Source: Lentilactobacillus rapi DSM 19907 = JCM 15042 | GTDB lineage: Bacteria > Bacillota > Bacilli > Lactobacillales > Lactobacillaceae | Assembly (NCBI RefSeq): GCF_001436255.1 | Contig: NZ_AZEI01000019.1 | Location: 1-64,000, forward strand | DNA length: 64,000 nucleotides | Direction: 5' to 3' | Shown: positions 25,022 to 35,619 of the stretch, one piece after another | Position numbering within the stretch: position 1 is the first letter of the stretch | How the letters are laid out: each line of letters opens with the position of its first letter | The notes under the pieces: generated by a model | What the model was told of the DNA's origin: nothing | Database searches by the model: none | What the model saw: the letters and a program-made list of their open reading frames with translations, nothing else | Program-made: the position numbers and the translations under genes

Positions 25022-26269
25022 ATGAAGACAAAATGGGATCATTTTTACAAGAAAACATACCAGCAACGACTTGATTTAATTGCTAAGGAAGTGGGGCTGT
25101 CAGCCGATCAACTAAACAAGCTGGGCAATGACTCAACAGTTTCCCGAAATTTGATTGAAAACTTTCTTACAGATTATCCACTTCCAGAAGGCGTTGTGAC
25201 TAATTTGAAGGTCAACGGCCAAGAACATTTAGTCCCAATGGTAACGGAAGAACCGTCAGTGATCGCGGCGGCGAGCAATGGCAGTAAACTGTTGGCAAGC
25301 GGGACCGGCATTAAAGCAGAAGTTCTCAGTCATCTCATTGGCGGCCAAATTGTCATCAAAGATTTCCCACTTGCTAAACTGACACAATTCGTTGATCAAC
25401 ATCGACCTGAGCTATTCGCCGTTGCAAACGGTAGTCACCCCCACATTCTACAGTATGGGGGCGGCGCTCAAAAGGTTGGCGTTAGAAAGCTGGACGAGCA
25501 CTTTACTTCCGTGGATTTAGCCGTCGATCCCGGTGAAGCAATGGGTGCCAACACGATTAATACCATGTTGGAGGCGGTTGCTGCTTGGTTGCAGCAAAAG
25601 TTAGCGGTAACCGTTACAATGGCCATTCTGACAAATTTTGAGGCTGAGCGGATCGTTCAAGTGAATGGAACCGTTCCTTTTTCTGCATTAGAAACCCAAT
25701 CAATGTCAGGTGAAACCGTGGCTAAACGAATCGCTGATGCCAGTCGGATTGCTGAAATTGATCATTACCGAGCTGCGACTCACAATAAAGGCATCATGAA
25801 CGGAATTGACGCCGCCGTGATTGCGTTTGGCAATGATTGGCGGGCCGTGGAGAGTGCCGCCCATTCATATGCTGCCAAAGATGGTCATTATCGTGGCCTC
25901 AGCCAATGGTCGGTTTCAGCCACTGGCCTGGCGGGGCACTTGACGATCCCAATGCCAATCGGTTACGTTGGTGGAGCAACAAAGGTATTGCCGCTGGCTA
26001 AAATCAACCAGCAGATTGCCCAAGTCACCAATGTACGTGAAGAAATGAAAGTGATTGCCGCAGTCGGGCTCGCCCAGAATTTAGCGGCTTTAAAAGCGTT
26101 GGTTACTGACGGGATCCAGAAGGGGCACATGAATCTTCAACTTAACTCTTTAGCGATGGCCAATGGTGCGACTAGAGAAGAACTCCCAGTAGTGGTCGAT
26201 CGACTCAAAAAAATGAAGCAGCCAGATTCAACCGATGTGAAACAAATTTTAAGACAGTTAAGGAGATAA
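25022..26269 (+). CDS. mvaA: Hydroxymethylglutaryl-CoA reductase, class II
   Basis: A 415-residue enzyme that reduces HMG-CoA to mevalonate for isoprenoid precursors. Class II signatures are ENFLTDYPLPEGV near residue 39, EEPSVIAAAS near 70, and ATHNKGIMNGIDA near 255 containing the catalytic Lys, then GNDWRAVESAAHSYAAKDG. Two adjacent ATGs (25019, 25022) follow a weak GGTGAT site. A longer frame begins inside ppx and is rejected. It heads a tight plus-strand series of four genes. Confidence 0.95.
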   Translation: MKTKWDHFYKKTYQQRLDLIAKEVGLSADQLNKLGNDSTVSRNLIENFLTDYPLPEGVVTNLKVNGQEHLVPMVTEEPSVIAAASNGSKLLASGTGIKAEVLSHLIGGQIVIKDFPLAKLTQFVDQHRPELFAVANGSHPHILQYGGGAQKVGVRKLDEHFTSVDLAVDPGEAMGANTINTMLEAVAAWLQQKLAVTVTMAILTNFEAERIVQVNGTVPFSALETQSMSGETVAKRIADASRIAEIDHYRAATHNKGIMNGIDAAVIAFGNDWRAVESAAHSYAAKDGHYRGLSQWSVSATGLAGHLTIPMPIGYVGGATKVLPLAKINQQIAQVTNVREEMKVIAAVGLAQNLAALKALVTDGIQKGHMNLQLNSLAMANGATREELPVVVDRLKKMKQPDSTDVKQILRQLRR

Positions 26270-26271
26270 TT

Positions 26272-27243
26272 ATGGACAACAGTATTAATATCGAATTAAA
26301 TGACCAGGTCCAAGACTTGATCAACGCCGTGAATAGTCTTTTCCCCGGTACAATTACCGTGACCTTTATTGGTAAATTGCAATCCGGTTATGTTCGACAT
26401 GATCAGGCTCAAGCAGTTCAGGATGGCAAAAATGTCATTATCCAAATTGCGGATTTAAGTGCCCCAAACTACACGGCGTCACACGAATTGCTTCACTTAT
26501 TAATGGTATTGCGCGGCTTCCCACAAGTCTTTTACTCATTGACGACTGGGCAAGACAAGTTAGATGAGCAGTTAAAAATGATGGGGACTGAACTCTATGA
26601 CATCGTTTCCCACTTTGTGGTTGTATCTGAGCAGCGTAAGCATGGTCTGATCAATGACGATATTGAAGAAATGTACATGAAAGGGATTTATGCCACCATC
26701 AAGCCTGAGCCAGATCCCTTGGATGATGAAATGATGCTACGCCTGACAACGTTGCTGGATGCCATGGCCTTTTATGGTGACAAGTTATCAACAGTGGCGG
26801 ATAAACTGAAAAAAGATTTCCCGGTTTCGTATGCAGCTGCTGAAAAGTTATACGCATTAATCACCGACAAACCAACGGATTCTCCATTTGGGTTGAGACG
26901 AAATGTCGTAAAGCTATTCAAGGCCTTCGACGCCCAATTGAAAGACTGGGAATTGCCTGCGCTTCATAATACCGAGTTTACGACATTGACGAGTGTGCTG
27001 TCGGAACGCCAATTAGGTTTGAAAGTCAAACAATTGTTTGAAGTCTACCATTCTGAATTGATCGAAGTTAACAGTAACACCAAGGCCTATGTTGGCTTTA
27101 ACCGGGTTGATGACCAAAATTCCTTTGTCATTGCCAATCCAAAGGGTGATCAAGACAATCCAGAATTCTTCAAAGATGTCTATGACAAAACTGTCAAAGA
27201 GTTGTTTGACGAGCTCAAAATGCCTTATATTATTAGACAGTAA
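26272..27243 (+). CDS. HELLH-motif protein (annotated IpaB/EvcA family in lactobacilli)
   Basis: A 323-residue protein with no signal peptide or membrane helix. ASHELLHLLMVLRGFP places HELLH at 71-75, the zinc-binding form of the HExxH metallopeptidase motif, in a helix that follows a beta-strand, as in zincins. A downstream Glu or His ligand is not certain (GTELYDIVSHFVV near 103 is a candidate). Lactobacillus homologues are commonly labelled IpaB/EvcA, which says little about function. It starts 2 nt after mvaA with AAGGAG. Peptidase activity is inference. Confidence 0.75.
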   Translation: MDNSINIELNDQVQDLINAVNSLFPGTITVTFIGKLQSGYVRHDQAQAVQDGKNVIIQIADLSAPNYTASHELLHLLMVLRGFPQVFYSLTTGQDKLDEQLKMMGTELYDIVSHFVVVSEQRKHGLINDDIEEMYMKGIYATIKPEPDPLDDEMMLRLTTLLDAMAFYGDKLSTVADKLKKDFPVSYAAAEKLYALITDKPTDSPFGLRRNVVKLFKAFDAQLKDWELPALHNTEFTTLTSVLSERQLGLKVKQLFEVYHSELIEVNSNTKAYVGFNRVDDQNSFVIANPKGDQDNPEFFKDVYDKTVKELFDELKMPYIIRQ

Positions 27244-27266
27244 TTAACAAAAATAGGAGGAATACA

Positions 27267-27983
27267 ATGATTGATAAGAAAATTCAACAAGAATTTGACG
27301 ATGCTAAAAAGATTGTGTTTCTAACTGGTGCAGGGGTTTCCACTGCTTCTGGAATTCCCGATTATCGCTCAAAAGGTGGGTTGTACACCAATGATAAATC
27401 TAATCGGCCAGCCGAATATTATTTGAGTTTAGACTGTTTGAGGGATGAACCCAAGGTCTTTTACCAGTATGAAAAGAAAAATATGTATTACCCGGATGCT
27501 AAACCAAATGTGATTCATGAGAAGCAGGCGGCCTTCACTCAACAGAAAGATGCCACTGTTGTCACCCAAAACATTGACAGTCTTTATCGAAAAGCCGGCA
27601 CCCAAAATCTCATTGAATTTCATGGGAATCTGTATAACGTTTATTGCCAGAAATGTCGCAAGAAGGTTGATTATAAAGAATATCTAACTAGCATGTATCA
27701 TCGAAATTGTGGTGGTATCTTGCGGCCAGACATTGTGTTATACGGTGAGGGCTTAAATCCAAGTGCGATTTCTCAGAGTGTCAGTGCCGTGTCTAATGCT
27801 GACTTGATTGTCATCGTTGGTACCTCCATGCGGGTTTATCCGTTTGCAGGGTTAATCGATTATCGTTCTGCTAACGCAACTGTCTTGGCCATCAATGAAG
27901 AACAACTGAGTTTCTCGTTTCCATTTACCATGATTAAAGAAAATGCGGTTGATTTCTTCAAGGATCTGAAAGTGAACGCTTAG
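27267..27983 (+). CDS. Sir2 family NAD-dependent protein deacylase
   Basis: A 238-residue sirtuin that removes acyl groups from lysine using NAD. GAGVSTASGIPDYR at 21-34, TQNID at 100-104 and the catalytic His119 in EFHGN are intact, followed by GTSMRVYPFAGL. The zinc site has Cys127-x2-Cys130, but the second pair reads His145-x2-Cys148 instead of Cys-x2-Cys, a possible Cys3His site. It lies 23 nt downstream with AGGAGG before ATG, inside the mvaA series. Confidence 0.92.
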   Translation: MIDKKIQQEFDDAKKIVFLTGAGVSTASGIPDYRSKGGLYTNDKSNRPAEYYLSLDCLRDEPKVFYQYEKKNMYYPDAKPNVIHEKQAAFTQQKDATVVTQNIDSLYRKAGTQNLIEFHGNLYNVYCQKCRKKVDYKEYLTSMYHRNCGGILRPDIVLYGEGLNPSAISQSVSAVSNADLIVIVGTSMRVYPFAGLIDYRSANATVLAINEEQLSFSFPFTMIKENAVDFFKDLKVNA

Positions 27984-28004
27984 GGTCGAGAAGGGGTGTA
28001 AATC

Positions 28005-28850
28005 TTGATCACAATAGGATTAACAACTTTTTCGGAGCATCCATCTCTGATTCATGAGAACCGGAAGCTTCGCCTAACTGAATATAGTGCCCACTTTCCG
28101 GTAGTTGAGTTGGATACCCCTTTTTACGCTGTTCCTAAAATTGAGGTCATCCAACATTGGCAACAGCAAGTGTCCGATAACTTTCAATTTGTTTTAAAAG
28201 CTAACCAAGTGATGACGTTGCATGATCAGGGTAGCGAAGATCCCATTGATAATCAGCAGCGATTAGTTGTTTTTAATGATTATAAACGGGCGGTGGCCCC
28301 ATTAATGGCAGCTCATCAACTCAAAAGTGTGTTGTTTCAATTTCCGCCCTATTTTTCAAGAGGAGTTGCCGCAATCGAGTATCTGCGGCGGATCCACACG
28401 TTCATGGCGGGGTATCCCATCTCAGTGGAGTTCCGCAATCCAAGCTGGTATGGACCCGAGATCACCCGGGATGTGGCTGGTTATCTCAAAGAACTTGGGA
28501 TGAGCCTAGTGGCTGTTGACGAACCGCACACGACCAACATGGGAGTGCCCTTTGAGCCGATTGTCACCAGCGACGAATTGTGTATCTTACGCCTTCATGG
28601 TCGCAACGTGAAGGGCTGGTCTGAACGATCAAAAGATTGGCGCAGTCAGCGAACACTATATCGTTATTCAACCGACGAACTTCAAGATTTTGCCAACACG
28701 GTTCAAAAGTTGGCACAACAGACCAAAGAGGTTTGTGTGATCTTCAATAATAATTCCGGTGGTGATGCGGCCGATAATGCACTGGAATTGCAGAAAATGC
28801 TGGGCATTTCGTTTAATGGGCTGTCACCATTGCAAATGGATTTGTTTTAA
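28005..28850 (+). CDS. DUF72 (YecE-like) protein
   Basis: A 281-residue TIM-barrel-type protein of the DUF72 family. Hallmarks are YSAHFPVVELDTPFYAVP near 27, VLKANQVMTLHD near 63, VLFQFPPYF near 108, VEFRNPSWY near 140 and LRLHGRN near 195. Its biochemical role is unknown, although structural kinship to endonuclease IV-like barrels is often noted. It starts at TTG, 21 nt after the sirtuin stop, behind AAGGGGTG. The last gene of the series; an 8-bp stem TGGATTTG/CAAATCCA spans its stop without a T tract. Confidence 0.88.
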   Translation: MITIGLTTFSEHPSLIHENRKLRLTEYSAHFPVVELDTPFYAVPKIEVIQHWQQQVSDNFQFVLKANQVMTLHDQGSEDPIDNQQRLVVFNDYKRAVAPLMAAHQLKSVLFQFPPYFSRGVAAIEYLRRIHTFMAGYPISVEFRNPSWYGPEITRDVAGYLKELGMSLVAVDEPHTTNMGVPFEPIVTSDELCILRLHGRNVKGWSERSKDWRSQRTLYRYSTDELQDFANTVQKLAQQTKEVCVIFNNNSGGDAADNALELQKMLGISFNGLSPLQMDLF

Positions 28851-29060
28851 AATGCAAATCCACAAGTGGGTATCAGTTGGAATAAATAAAGCTTTCACGC
28901 TGAAAATTGCATACGAGCCGGTTACACTTAGCTTGATATTTGGAGGACTGGACTGTTCAGTGGATCAAAGAATCCAGATTGTGTTTGCTTGTCGATCGAT
29001 TATGAAAGTGGGCGGAAACAAACCGTCATCCAGACGGGCTGATGTTCGTTGCAAAACTGC

Positions 29061-29090
29061 TTGTTTTCGCACGCTGTTGTTTGCTATACT
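29061..29090 (+). promoter_or_regulatory. Promoter of metG
   Basis: TTGTTT (29061-29066) and TATACT (29085-29090) are separated by 18 nt, 45 nt before the start codon. The preceding 28851-29060 shows no gene or T-box. Confidence 0.6.
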
Positions 29091-29099
29091 TGATTGTAA

Positions 29100-31163
<2,064 letters not shown>

Positions 31164-31171
31164 AAATCAAA

Positions 31172-31211
31172 TGGGCCGATTTTCAGATGTTTTGGAAACG
31201 GTCTGTTTTTG
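31172..31211 (+). terminator. Weak terminator after metG
   Basis: GGGCCGATTTTC pairs imperfectly with GGAAACGGTCT, followed by GTTTTTG. The stem has G-T pairs and one mismatch, so some read-through into tatD is likely. Confidence 0.55.
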
Positions 31212-31236
31212 TTATTAACAATTTTGAGGTAACTAA

Positions 31237-32013
31237 ATGAAAATTTTTGATTCCCATACGCATTTAAACGATGAAACACTCTATCCGGAAGCCTCCAGGT
31301 ATTTCAAGCATGCTCAAAACTTAGGGGTTGTCAAACTGGCAAACGTTGGCTCCAATCAGGCACTGAATGACCGCTCCCTAGAGCTGGCTGCTCACTATCC
31401 AGATATGTATTCGATCATTGGCTGGCACCCTGAAGATTCGATCTACTATCATGAAGAACAGGAAAAATTGCTGATTGAACAGCTTCAAAGCCCCAAGGTT
31501 GTTGCGCTCGGTGAAATTGGTTTGGACTATCATCAAACGACTTCACCTCGGCACATTCAAAAGGACATCTTTAAACGCCAGATTGACATTGCTAAACAAC
31601 TGCATCTACCAATTTCGGTTCACAACCGAGACGCGTTTGAGGATACTTATGATATTCTCAAGGAAATGGACGTTTCTGGCATTCGGGGGGTCATGCATAG
31701 TTTTAACGGTGACTCGGAATGGCTGAAAAAATTTCTCGACTTGGGGATGCTGGTCTCTTATAGTGGGGTTGCCAGTTTTAAGAAAACCAAAGAAATCCAC
31801 GAGGCGGTTCGTCAGACCCCCTTTGATAGTATGTTAGTGGAGACCGATGCCCCTTATCTCGCCCCGGAACCGTTGCGAGGCAAACAAAATGAGCCCGCCT
31901 ATACCCTTTATACCGTGGAGGCGATTGCCCGCTTCTGTGATGTCAATCCAGAAGTGATCGCAGCCCACACTTACGAAAATACCTTGAAATTATTTGGAAT
32001 TGAGGACAAATGA
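31237..32013 (+). CDS. tatD: TatD family metal-dependent deoxyribonuclease
   Basis: A 258-residue amidohydrolase-fold nuclease. Metal ligands are visible: SHTHLN (His7, His9), GEIGLDYH near 90, PISVHNRDA near 125, MHSFNG near 152 and ETDAPYL near 203. It is the usual first partner of rnmV and rsmA in Firmicutes. Its stop overlaps rnmV by 4 nt. Confidence 0.94.
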   Translation: MKIFDSHTHLNDETLYPEASRYFKHAQNLGVVKLANVGSNQALNDRSLELAAHYPDMYSIIGWHPEDSIYYHEEQEKLLIEQLQSPKVVALGEIGLDYHQTTSPRHIQKDIFKRQIDIAKQLHLPISVHNRDAFEDTYDILKEMDVSGIRGVMHSFNGDSEWLKKFLDLGMLVSYSGVASFKKTKEIHEAVRQTPFDSMLVETDAPYLAPEPLRGKQNEPAYTLYTVEAIARFCDVNPEVIAAHTYENTLKLFGIEDK

Positions 32014-32576
32014 AAAAGATTAAAGAAGTCATCGTCGTTGAAGGCAAGGATGACACCAAAAGAATTCGTCAAGCAGTTGACGCCGACACAATCGAAACCC
32101 GTGGATCGGCCATTCCCCAAGAAACCCTGGATCTGATTTCCGAGCTGGCCAAAACCCGTGGCGTGATTGTGTTTACTGACCCCGACTTTTCGGGTGAAAA
32201 GATTCGCAAAACAATCGCGGCAGAAGTTCCGAATGTGAAGCATGCATTTATTACCAAGAAGCAGGGCGTTCCGAACCGTTCTGTGGGATCCTTGGGAGTT
32301 GAGCACGCCAGCGTTGAATCAATTCGCCAGGCCCTTAGCCGAGTCTATACGGAGGATGATTCGGCTGCTGAACTCATTTCACGAGCTGAATTGATTCAAG
32401 ACGGCTTGATGGGCAATCCAGATGCCAAACGACGACGAGAGAAGTTGGGTGAAATTTTAGGAATTGGCTATGTCAATGGCAAACAGCTGCAGCATCGCCT
32501 GCGAATGTTTGGTATCACGCATGACCAATTTCTGGCTGCCCTTAGACAAATTGATGGAGATAATAAAAATGACTGA
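32010..32576 (+). CDS. rnmV: Ribonuclease M5 (5S rRNA maturation)
   Basis: A 188-residue Toprim nuclease that trims the 5S rRNA precursor. The Toprim motifs are VVEGKDDTKRI near residue 8 and FTDPDFSGEKIRK near 54, followed by the M5-typical GVEHAS. It overlaps tatD by ATGA and rsmA by 8 nt, forming a three-gene rRNA-processing cluster. Confidence 0.95.
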   Translation: MKKIKEVIVVEGKDDTKRIRQAVDADTIETRGSAIPQETLDLISELAKTRGVIVFTDPDFSGEKIRKTIAAEVPNVKHAFITKKQGVPNRSVGSLGVEHASVESIRQALSRVYTEDDSAAELISRAELIQDGLMGNPDAKRRREKLGEILGIGYVNGKQLQHRLRMFGITHDQFLAALRQIDGDNKND

Positions 32577-33459
32577 ATACCCTGCAATTGCCAGTCCTGC
32601 GAGGACCCAGGCAATTTTGAACCGTTACCGGCTGTCTGCTAAAAAAAGCCTTGGCCAAAATTTCTTGGTTGATCTTAACATTTTGGACAACATCGTTGAA
32701 GCCGCTGAAATTACCAGTGATGACGACGTGATTGAAATTGGTCCTGGAATCGGTGGGTTAACGGAACAGTTAGCTAAGGCTGCCCATAAAGTCCTTGGTT
32801 TTGAAATTGATGAAAACCTGCTGCCGGTATTGCAAGAGACTTTGGCACCCTATGACAATATTGAGATTATTAACGAGGATATTCTGAAGGCAAATTTACC
32901 TCAAGTGGTTAAAGAACGGTTTACGGGGAAACATCCACTGAAAGTGGTTGCCAATCTGCCATATTACATTACAACGCCAATTGTGATGAATCTCTTGGCA
33001 GGCGATCTTAAATTTGATGCCATTGTGGTCATGATGCAAAAAGAAGTTGCGGAACGACTGACTGCCGTCCCAAGTACCAAGCCTTATGGTTCCTTGTCAG
33101 TGATTGTCCAAGAAATGAATAACGTTGAAATTTCATTTATTGTTCCCAGAACGGCGTTCATTCCTCAGCCAAACGTTGACTCCGCAATCGTTAAGCTCAC
33201 CCAAAAAAAAGCTAAGGAAACCGTTCCTTTCGATGAAAAAAGATTTGCGGGATTTGTCCGGGGATGCTTTATGCACCAACGAAAGACACTTTGGAATAAT
33301 CTGTTAGGCTTTTTTGGCAAGACTGACGAAGCCAAGGGCGCTATTACTAAAGTGTTAACGGAGGTCCAAATTGATCCCGGTGCCCGTTCAGAACAGCTGA
33401 CAATTGATCAGTTTGTCCAGTTAGCGAATGCCTTTCATGACAATGGTATCTTAAACTAA
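32569..33459 (+). CDS. rsmA: 16S rRNA dimethyladenosine transferase (KsgA)
   Basis: A 296-residue SAM-dependent enzyme that dimethylates two adjacent adenosines near the 3' end of 16S rRNA. KSLGQNFLVD near 25, the SAM loop EIGPGIGGLTEQLA near 57 and NLPYYITTPI near 129 identify it. ATG 32569 has GGAGATAA upstream and overlaps rnmV; a longer frame is rejected. Confidence 0.96.
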   Translation: MTEYPAIASPARTQAILNRYRLSAKKSLGQNFLVDLNILDNIVEAAEITSDDDVIEIGPGIGGLTEQLAKAAHKVLGFEIDENLLPVLQETLAPYDNIEIINEDILKANLPQVVKERFTGKHPLKVVANLPYYITTPIVMNLLAGDLKFDAIVVMMQKEVAERLTAVPSTKPYGSLSVIVQEMNNVEISFIVPRTAFIPQPNVDSAIVKLTQKKAKETVPFDEKRFAGFVRGCFMHQRKTLWNNLLGFFGKTDEAKGAITKVLTEVQIDPGARSEQLTIDQFVQLANAFHDNGILN

Positions 33460-33476
33460 TCTTTAAACTTTTGTAG

Positions 33477-33534
33477 TTGAAAGTGAAAGTTGTTTGTGGT
33501 AAAATTTGCGATTTCATAACTCACGTGGTATAAT
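33477..33534 (+). promoter_or_regulatory. Two tandem promoters of veg
   Basis: P1: TTGAAA (33477-33482), 17 nt, TAAAAT (33500-33505). P2: TTGCGA (33506-33511), 17 nt, TATAAT (33529-33534) with an extended TG motif. Both fit the sigma-A consensus well, matching the reputation of veg as very strongly expressed. Confidence 0.85.
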
Positions 33535-33556
33535 GACTTATCGTGAGGTGATTTGG

Positions 33557-33805
33557 ATGCCAGTTACGCTGTCAGTGATTAAGCATAAGATGGACGACCA
33601 TATCGGTCAACACGTTTTGGTGACTTCGCAAATAGGTCGAAGAAAAACAACAAAACGTCATGGGATTTTGAAAGAAACTTTTCCAGCTGTGTTTGTTGTG
33701 GAGTTAGATCCAGGGAAATCTAGCTTTGAACGCGTTTCTTATAGCTATACCGATATTTTAACCAAGAATATTGAGGTAGATTTTGATGCCGCTCAAGTAA
33801 GCTAA
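33557..33805 (+). CDS. veg: Veg protein
   Basis: An 82-residue small basic protein matching Veg of Bacillus subtilis, which stimulates biofilm matrix gene expression there. MPVTLSVIKHKMDDHIGQ opens it, and GRRKTTKRHGILKETFPAVF follows. The position after rsmA and before ispE is conserved in Firmicutes. ATG 33557 follows GAGGTGAT; the longer frame runs through the promoter. Confidence 0.92.
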   Translation: MPVTLSVIKHKMDDHIGQHVLVTSQIGRRKTTKRHGILKETFPAVFVVELDPGKSSFERVSYSYTDILTKNIEVDFDAAQVS

Positions 33806-33824
33806 GAGTTCGTATCAATCTTTT

Positions 33825-33846
33825 GGGGGCCGGATGGCCTTTTTAT
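33825..33846 (+). terminator. Terminator after veg
   Basis: GGCC GGAT GGCC with flanking G-T pairs, followed by TTTTTA. Short but well placed, 20 nt after the stop. Confidence 0.6.
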
Positions 33847-33870
33847 TTTGCCATTTTTCGGTGATAGCCA

Positions 33871-33899
33871 CTGACAACTAGACCATTATTTAGTATAAT
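33871..33899 (+). promoter_or_regulatory. Promoter of ispE
   Basis: CTGACA (33871-33876) and TATAAT (33894-33899) are separated by 17 nt, 38 nt before the start codon. Confidence 0.8.
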
Positions 33900-33937
33900 T
33901 TTGATAATAATAAGTAAATTGTAAGGGGGTGGCGCAG

Positions 33938-34789
33938 ATGAAAATGATGGTTCGGGCTCCGGCAAAGCTGAACTTGGGCCTTGATACGCCATTTGCCCAC
34001 TCCGACGGCGCGATTGAGTGGCGGATGGTCATGACTTCCATCGGCCTCAGCGACCACGTGCAGATTGAAACAACCACTTCCTCAAAAATTCAAATTATTT
34101 CTGATAGCGGCTTTTTACCGAATGATAAGAGGAACCTTGCTTATCAAGCAGCCCATTTATTTTTGAAGCGAACCGGCGTCACCAGCGGCCTCAACATTAC
34201 AATCGAAAAGAACATCCCAGTTGCGGCCGGATTAGGTGGCGGGTCATCAGATGCTGCTGCCGTTTTGCGGGGACTGAATGACATGTTTGATACCCAACTT
34301 TCATTAGAGGAAATGGCAAAGTTGGGGCTCGCCATTGATTCTGATGTGCCGTATTGTGTGTATGGAAGAACCGCGTTGGTGAGTGGCCGAGGAGAAATTG
34401 TGACGCCATTGCGGCCGCTACCCAAAATGTGGTTCGTGCTTGCCAAACCCAATGTCAGTGTATCAACGCCGCGAATTTTACGCCGGTTACGTTACACCCA
34501 AGTTGATCATCCCAACATTGAAGGCTTACTTGAAGGTATTGAGCAATCAGATTACGCGCAAATTGTTGCGAATTTAGGGAACACGTTGGAACCGATTACC
34601 GCCTCGAGTCATCCCCAGATTCAAGTCATTAAGGATCGTTTGCTAAAATATGGCGCGGACGGTTCTCAGATGAGTGGCAGTGGACCGACTGTTTTTGGGG
34701 TTTGCCACAGCGAATCCCGTGCCCGACGGATTTATAATAGTATTTCAGGATTTTGCCATGAAGTTTATGTTGCTCAGCCAACGTGTTGA
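33938..34789 (+). CDS. ispE: 4-diphosphocytidyl-2-C-methyl-D-erythritol kinase
   Basis: A 283-residue GHMP kinase. APAKLNLGLD opens it, the ATP loop IPVAAGLGGGSSDAAAVLRG lies near 90, and DVPYC and MSGSGPTVFG (near 247) follow. IspE acts in the MEP isoprenoid route. This genome also carries mvaA of the mevalonate route, and lactobacilli often keep IspE without the rest of the MEP pathway, so its physiological substrate here is uncertain. ATG 33938 is chosen for its distance from AAGGGGGTGG. Confidence 0.92.
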   Translation: MKMMVRAPAKLNLGLDTPFAHSDGAIEWRMVMTSIGLSDHVQIETTTSSKIQIISDSGFLPNDKRNLAYQAAHLFLKRTGVTSGLNITIEKNIPVAAGLGGGSSDAAAVLRGLNDMFDTQLSLEEMAKLGLAIDSDVPYCVYGRTALVSGRGEIVTPLRPLPKMWFVLAKPNVSVSTPRILRRLRYTQVDHPNIEGLLEGIEQSDYAQIVANLGNTLEPITASSHPQIQVIKDRLLKYGADGSQMSGSGPTVFGVCHSESRARRIYNSISGFCHEVYVAQPTC

Positions 34790-34797
34790 GTAAAAAT

Positions 34798-34846
34798 AGG
34801 GTTGCACCAAAGCAGAATGCATCGTTTTGGTTAAGCAACCCTTTAA
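34798..34846 (+). terminator. Terminator after ispE
   Basis: AGGGTTGC (34798-34805) pairs with GCAACCCT (34835-34842), with inner pairing ACCAAA/TTTGGT-like bases, followed by TTAATT. Confidence 0.6.
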
Positions 34847-34861
34847 TTATGCATTTGCGGA

Positions 34862-34907
34862 TTGACAAAATTGTGATTTACTCTAAACTAAAATAGTAAT
34901 TATTACT
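34862..34907 (+). promoter_or_regulatory. Promoter and Zur-like operator of the zinc ABC transporter
   Basis: TTGACA (34862-34867) and TAAACT (34884-34889) are 16 nt apart. Six nt further stands the perfect palindrome AGTAATTATTACT (34895-34907). Its core GTAAT-N-ATTAC equals the Zur box of Bacillus subtilis. Zinc-loaded Zur bound at the start site would repress transcription. Confidence 0.75.
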
Positions 34908-34935
34908 TTTTACAATAATTGTTGGAGGTATTCAT

Positions 34936-35619
34936 TTGAGTGACACATTAATTTCAGTTGAAGACTTATCGCTAAGTTTTCCCAATCACCCAGTGTTATC
35001 TGGACTCAGCTTTCAGGTCAACCGGGGGGATTTTCTTGGCGTGATCGGTGAAAATGGGATTGGCAAGACAACCTTGGTGCGGGTGATTTTAGGCCAACTG
35101 CATCCGTCTGCAGGTAAAGTTGTCATCAAAGATGGGGTTCGAATTGGGTACGTTCCCCAGTTTCGGAATATCGATGTTGAGTATCCACTTGCGATCAAGG
35201 ACTTTGTTGCCTTAAATTTTACGGGGCTCAAGCTGCCTTGGCTATCGAAGAAAGAACGAACGCGGGTCCATCAAGTGATTCATCAAGTTGGTCTCGAACA
35301 TATTGCTGACCGGCCACTGGGTTTGGCTTCAGGCGGTGAAAAGCAGAAGGCGTATCTCGCTCAGGCATTAATCAACCATCCTGACCTATTAATCCTGGAT
35401 GAGTCCACTGCCAGCCTCGATCCTAACACTAAGAAAGAGTTGCTCGATGTTGTTTTCCGACTCAACAAAACAACCGGGTTAACGATCCTATTTGTTTCTC
35501 ATGATATGCAGATGATTCACGAATATCCTGATCATTACTTGTGGTTGAAAAAGGGACATTATGAATCCGGACCAATTGAAGATCTGCACAATGAAAACAA
35601 GGAGGGACAATATGTTTAG
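34936..35619 (+). CDS. Zinc/manganese-type ABC transporter ATPase
   Basis: A 227-residue ATPase of the AdcC/ZnuC/MntB group. Walker A is GENGIGKTT near 38 (Ile in place of Ser), signature ASGGEKQK near 135, Walker B LLILDESTASLD near 154 and switch His in VSHDMQMI. The Zur-like box upstream favours zinc. Start TTG 34936 is 7-8 nt from GGAGG. It overlaps the permease gene by 8 nt. No binding-protein gene accompanies it. Confidence 0.9.
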   Translation: MSDTLISVEDLSLSFPNHPVLSGLSFQVNRGDFLGVIGENGIGKTTLVRVILGQLHPSAGKVVIKDGVRIGYVPQFRNIDVEYPLAIKDFVALNFTGLKLPWLSKKERTRVHQVIHQVGLEHIADRPLGLASGGEKQKAYLAQALINHPDLLILDESTASLDPNTKKELLDVVFRLNKTTGLTILFVSHDMQMIHEYPDHYLWLKKGHYESGPIEDLHNENKEGQYV

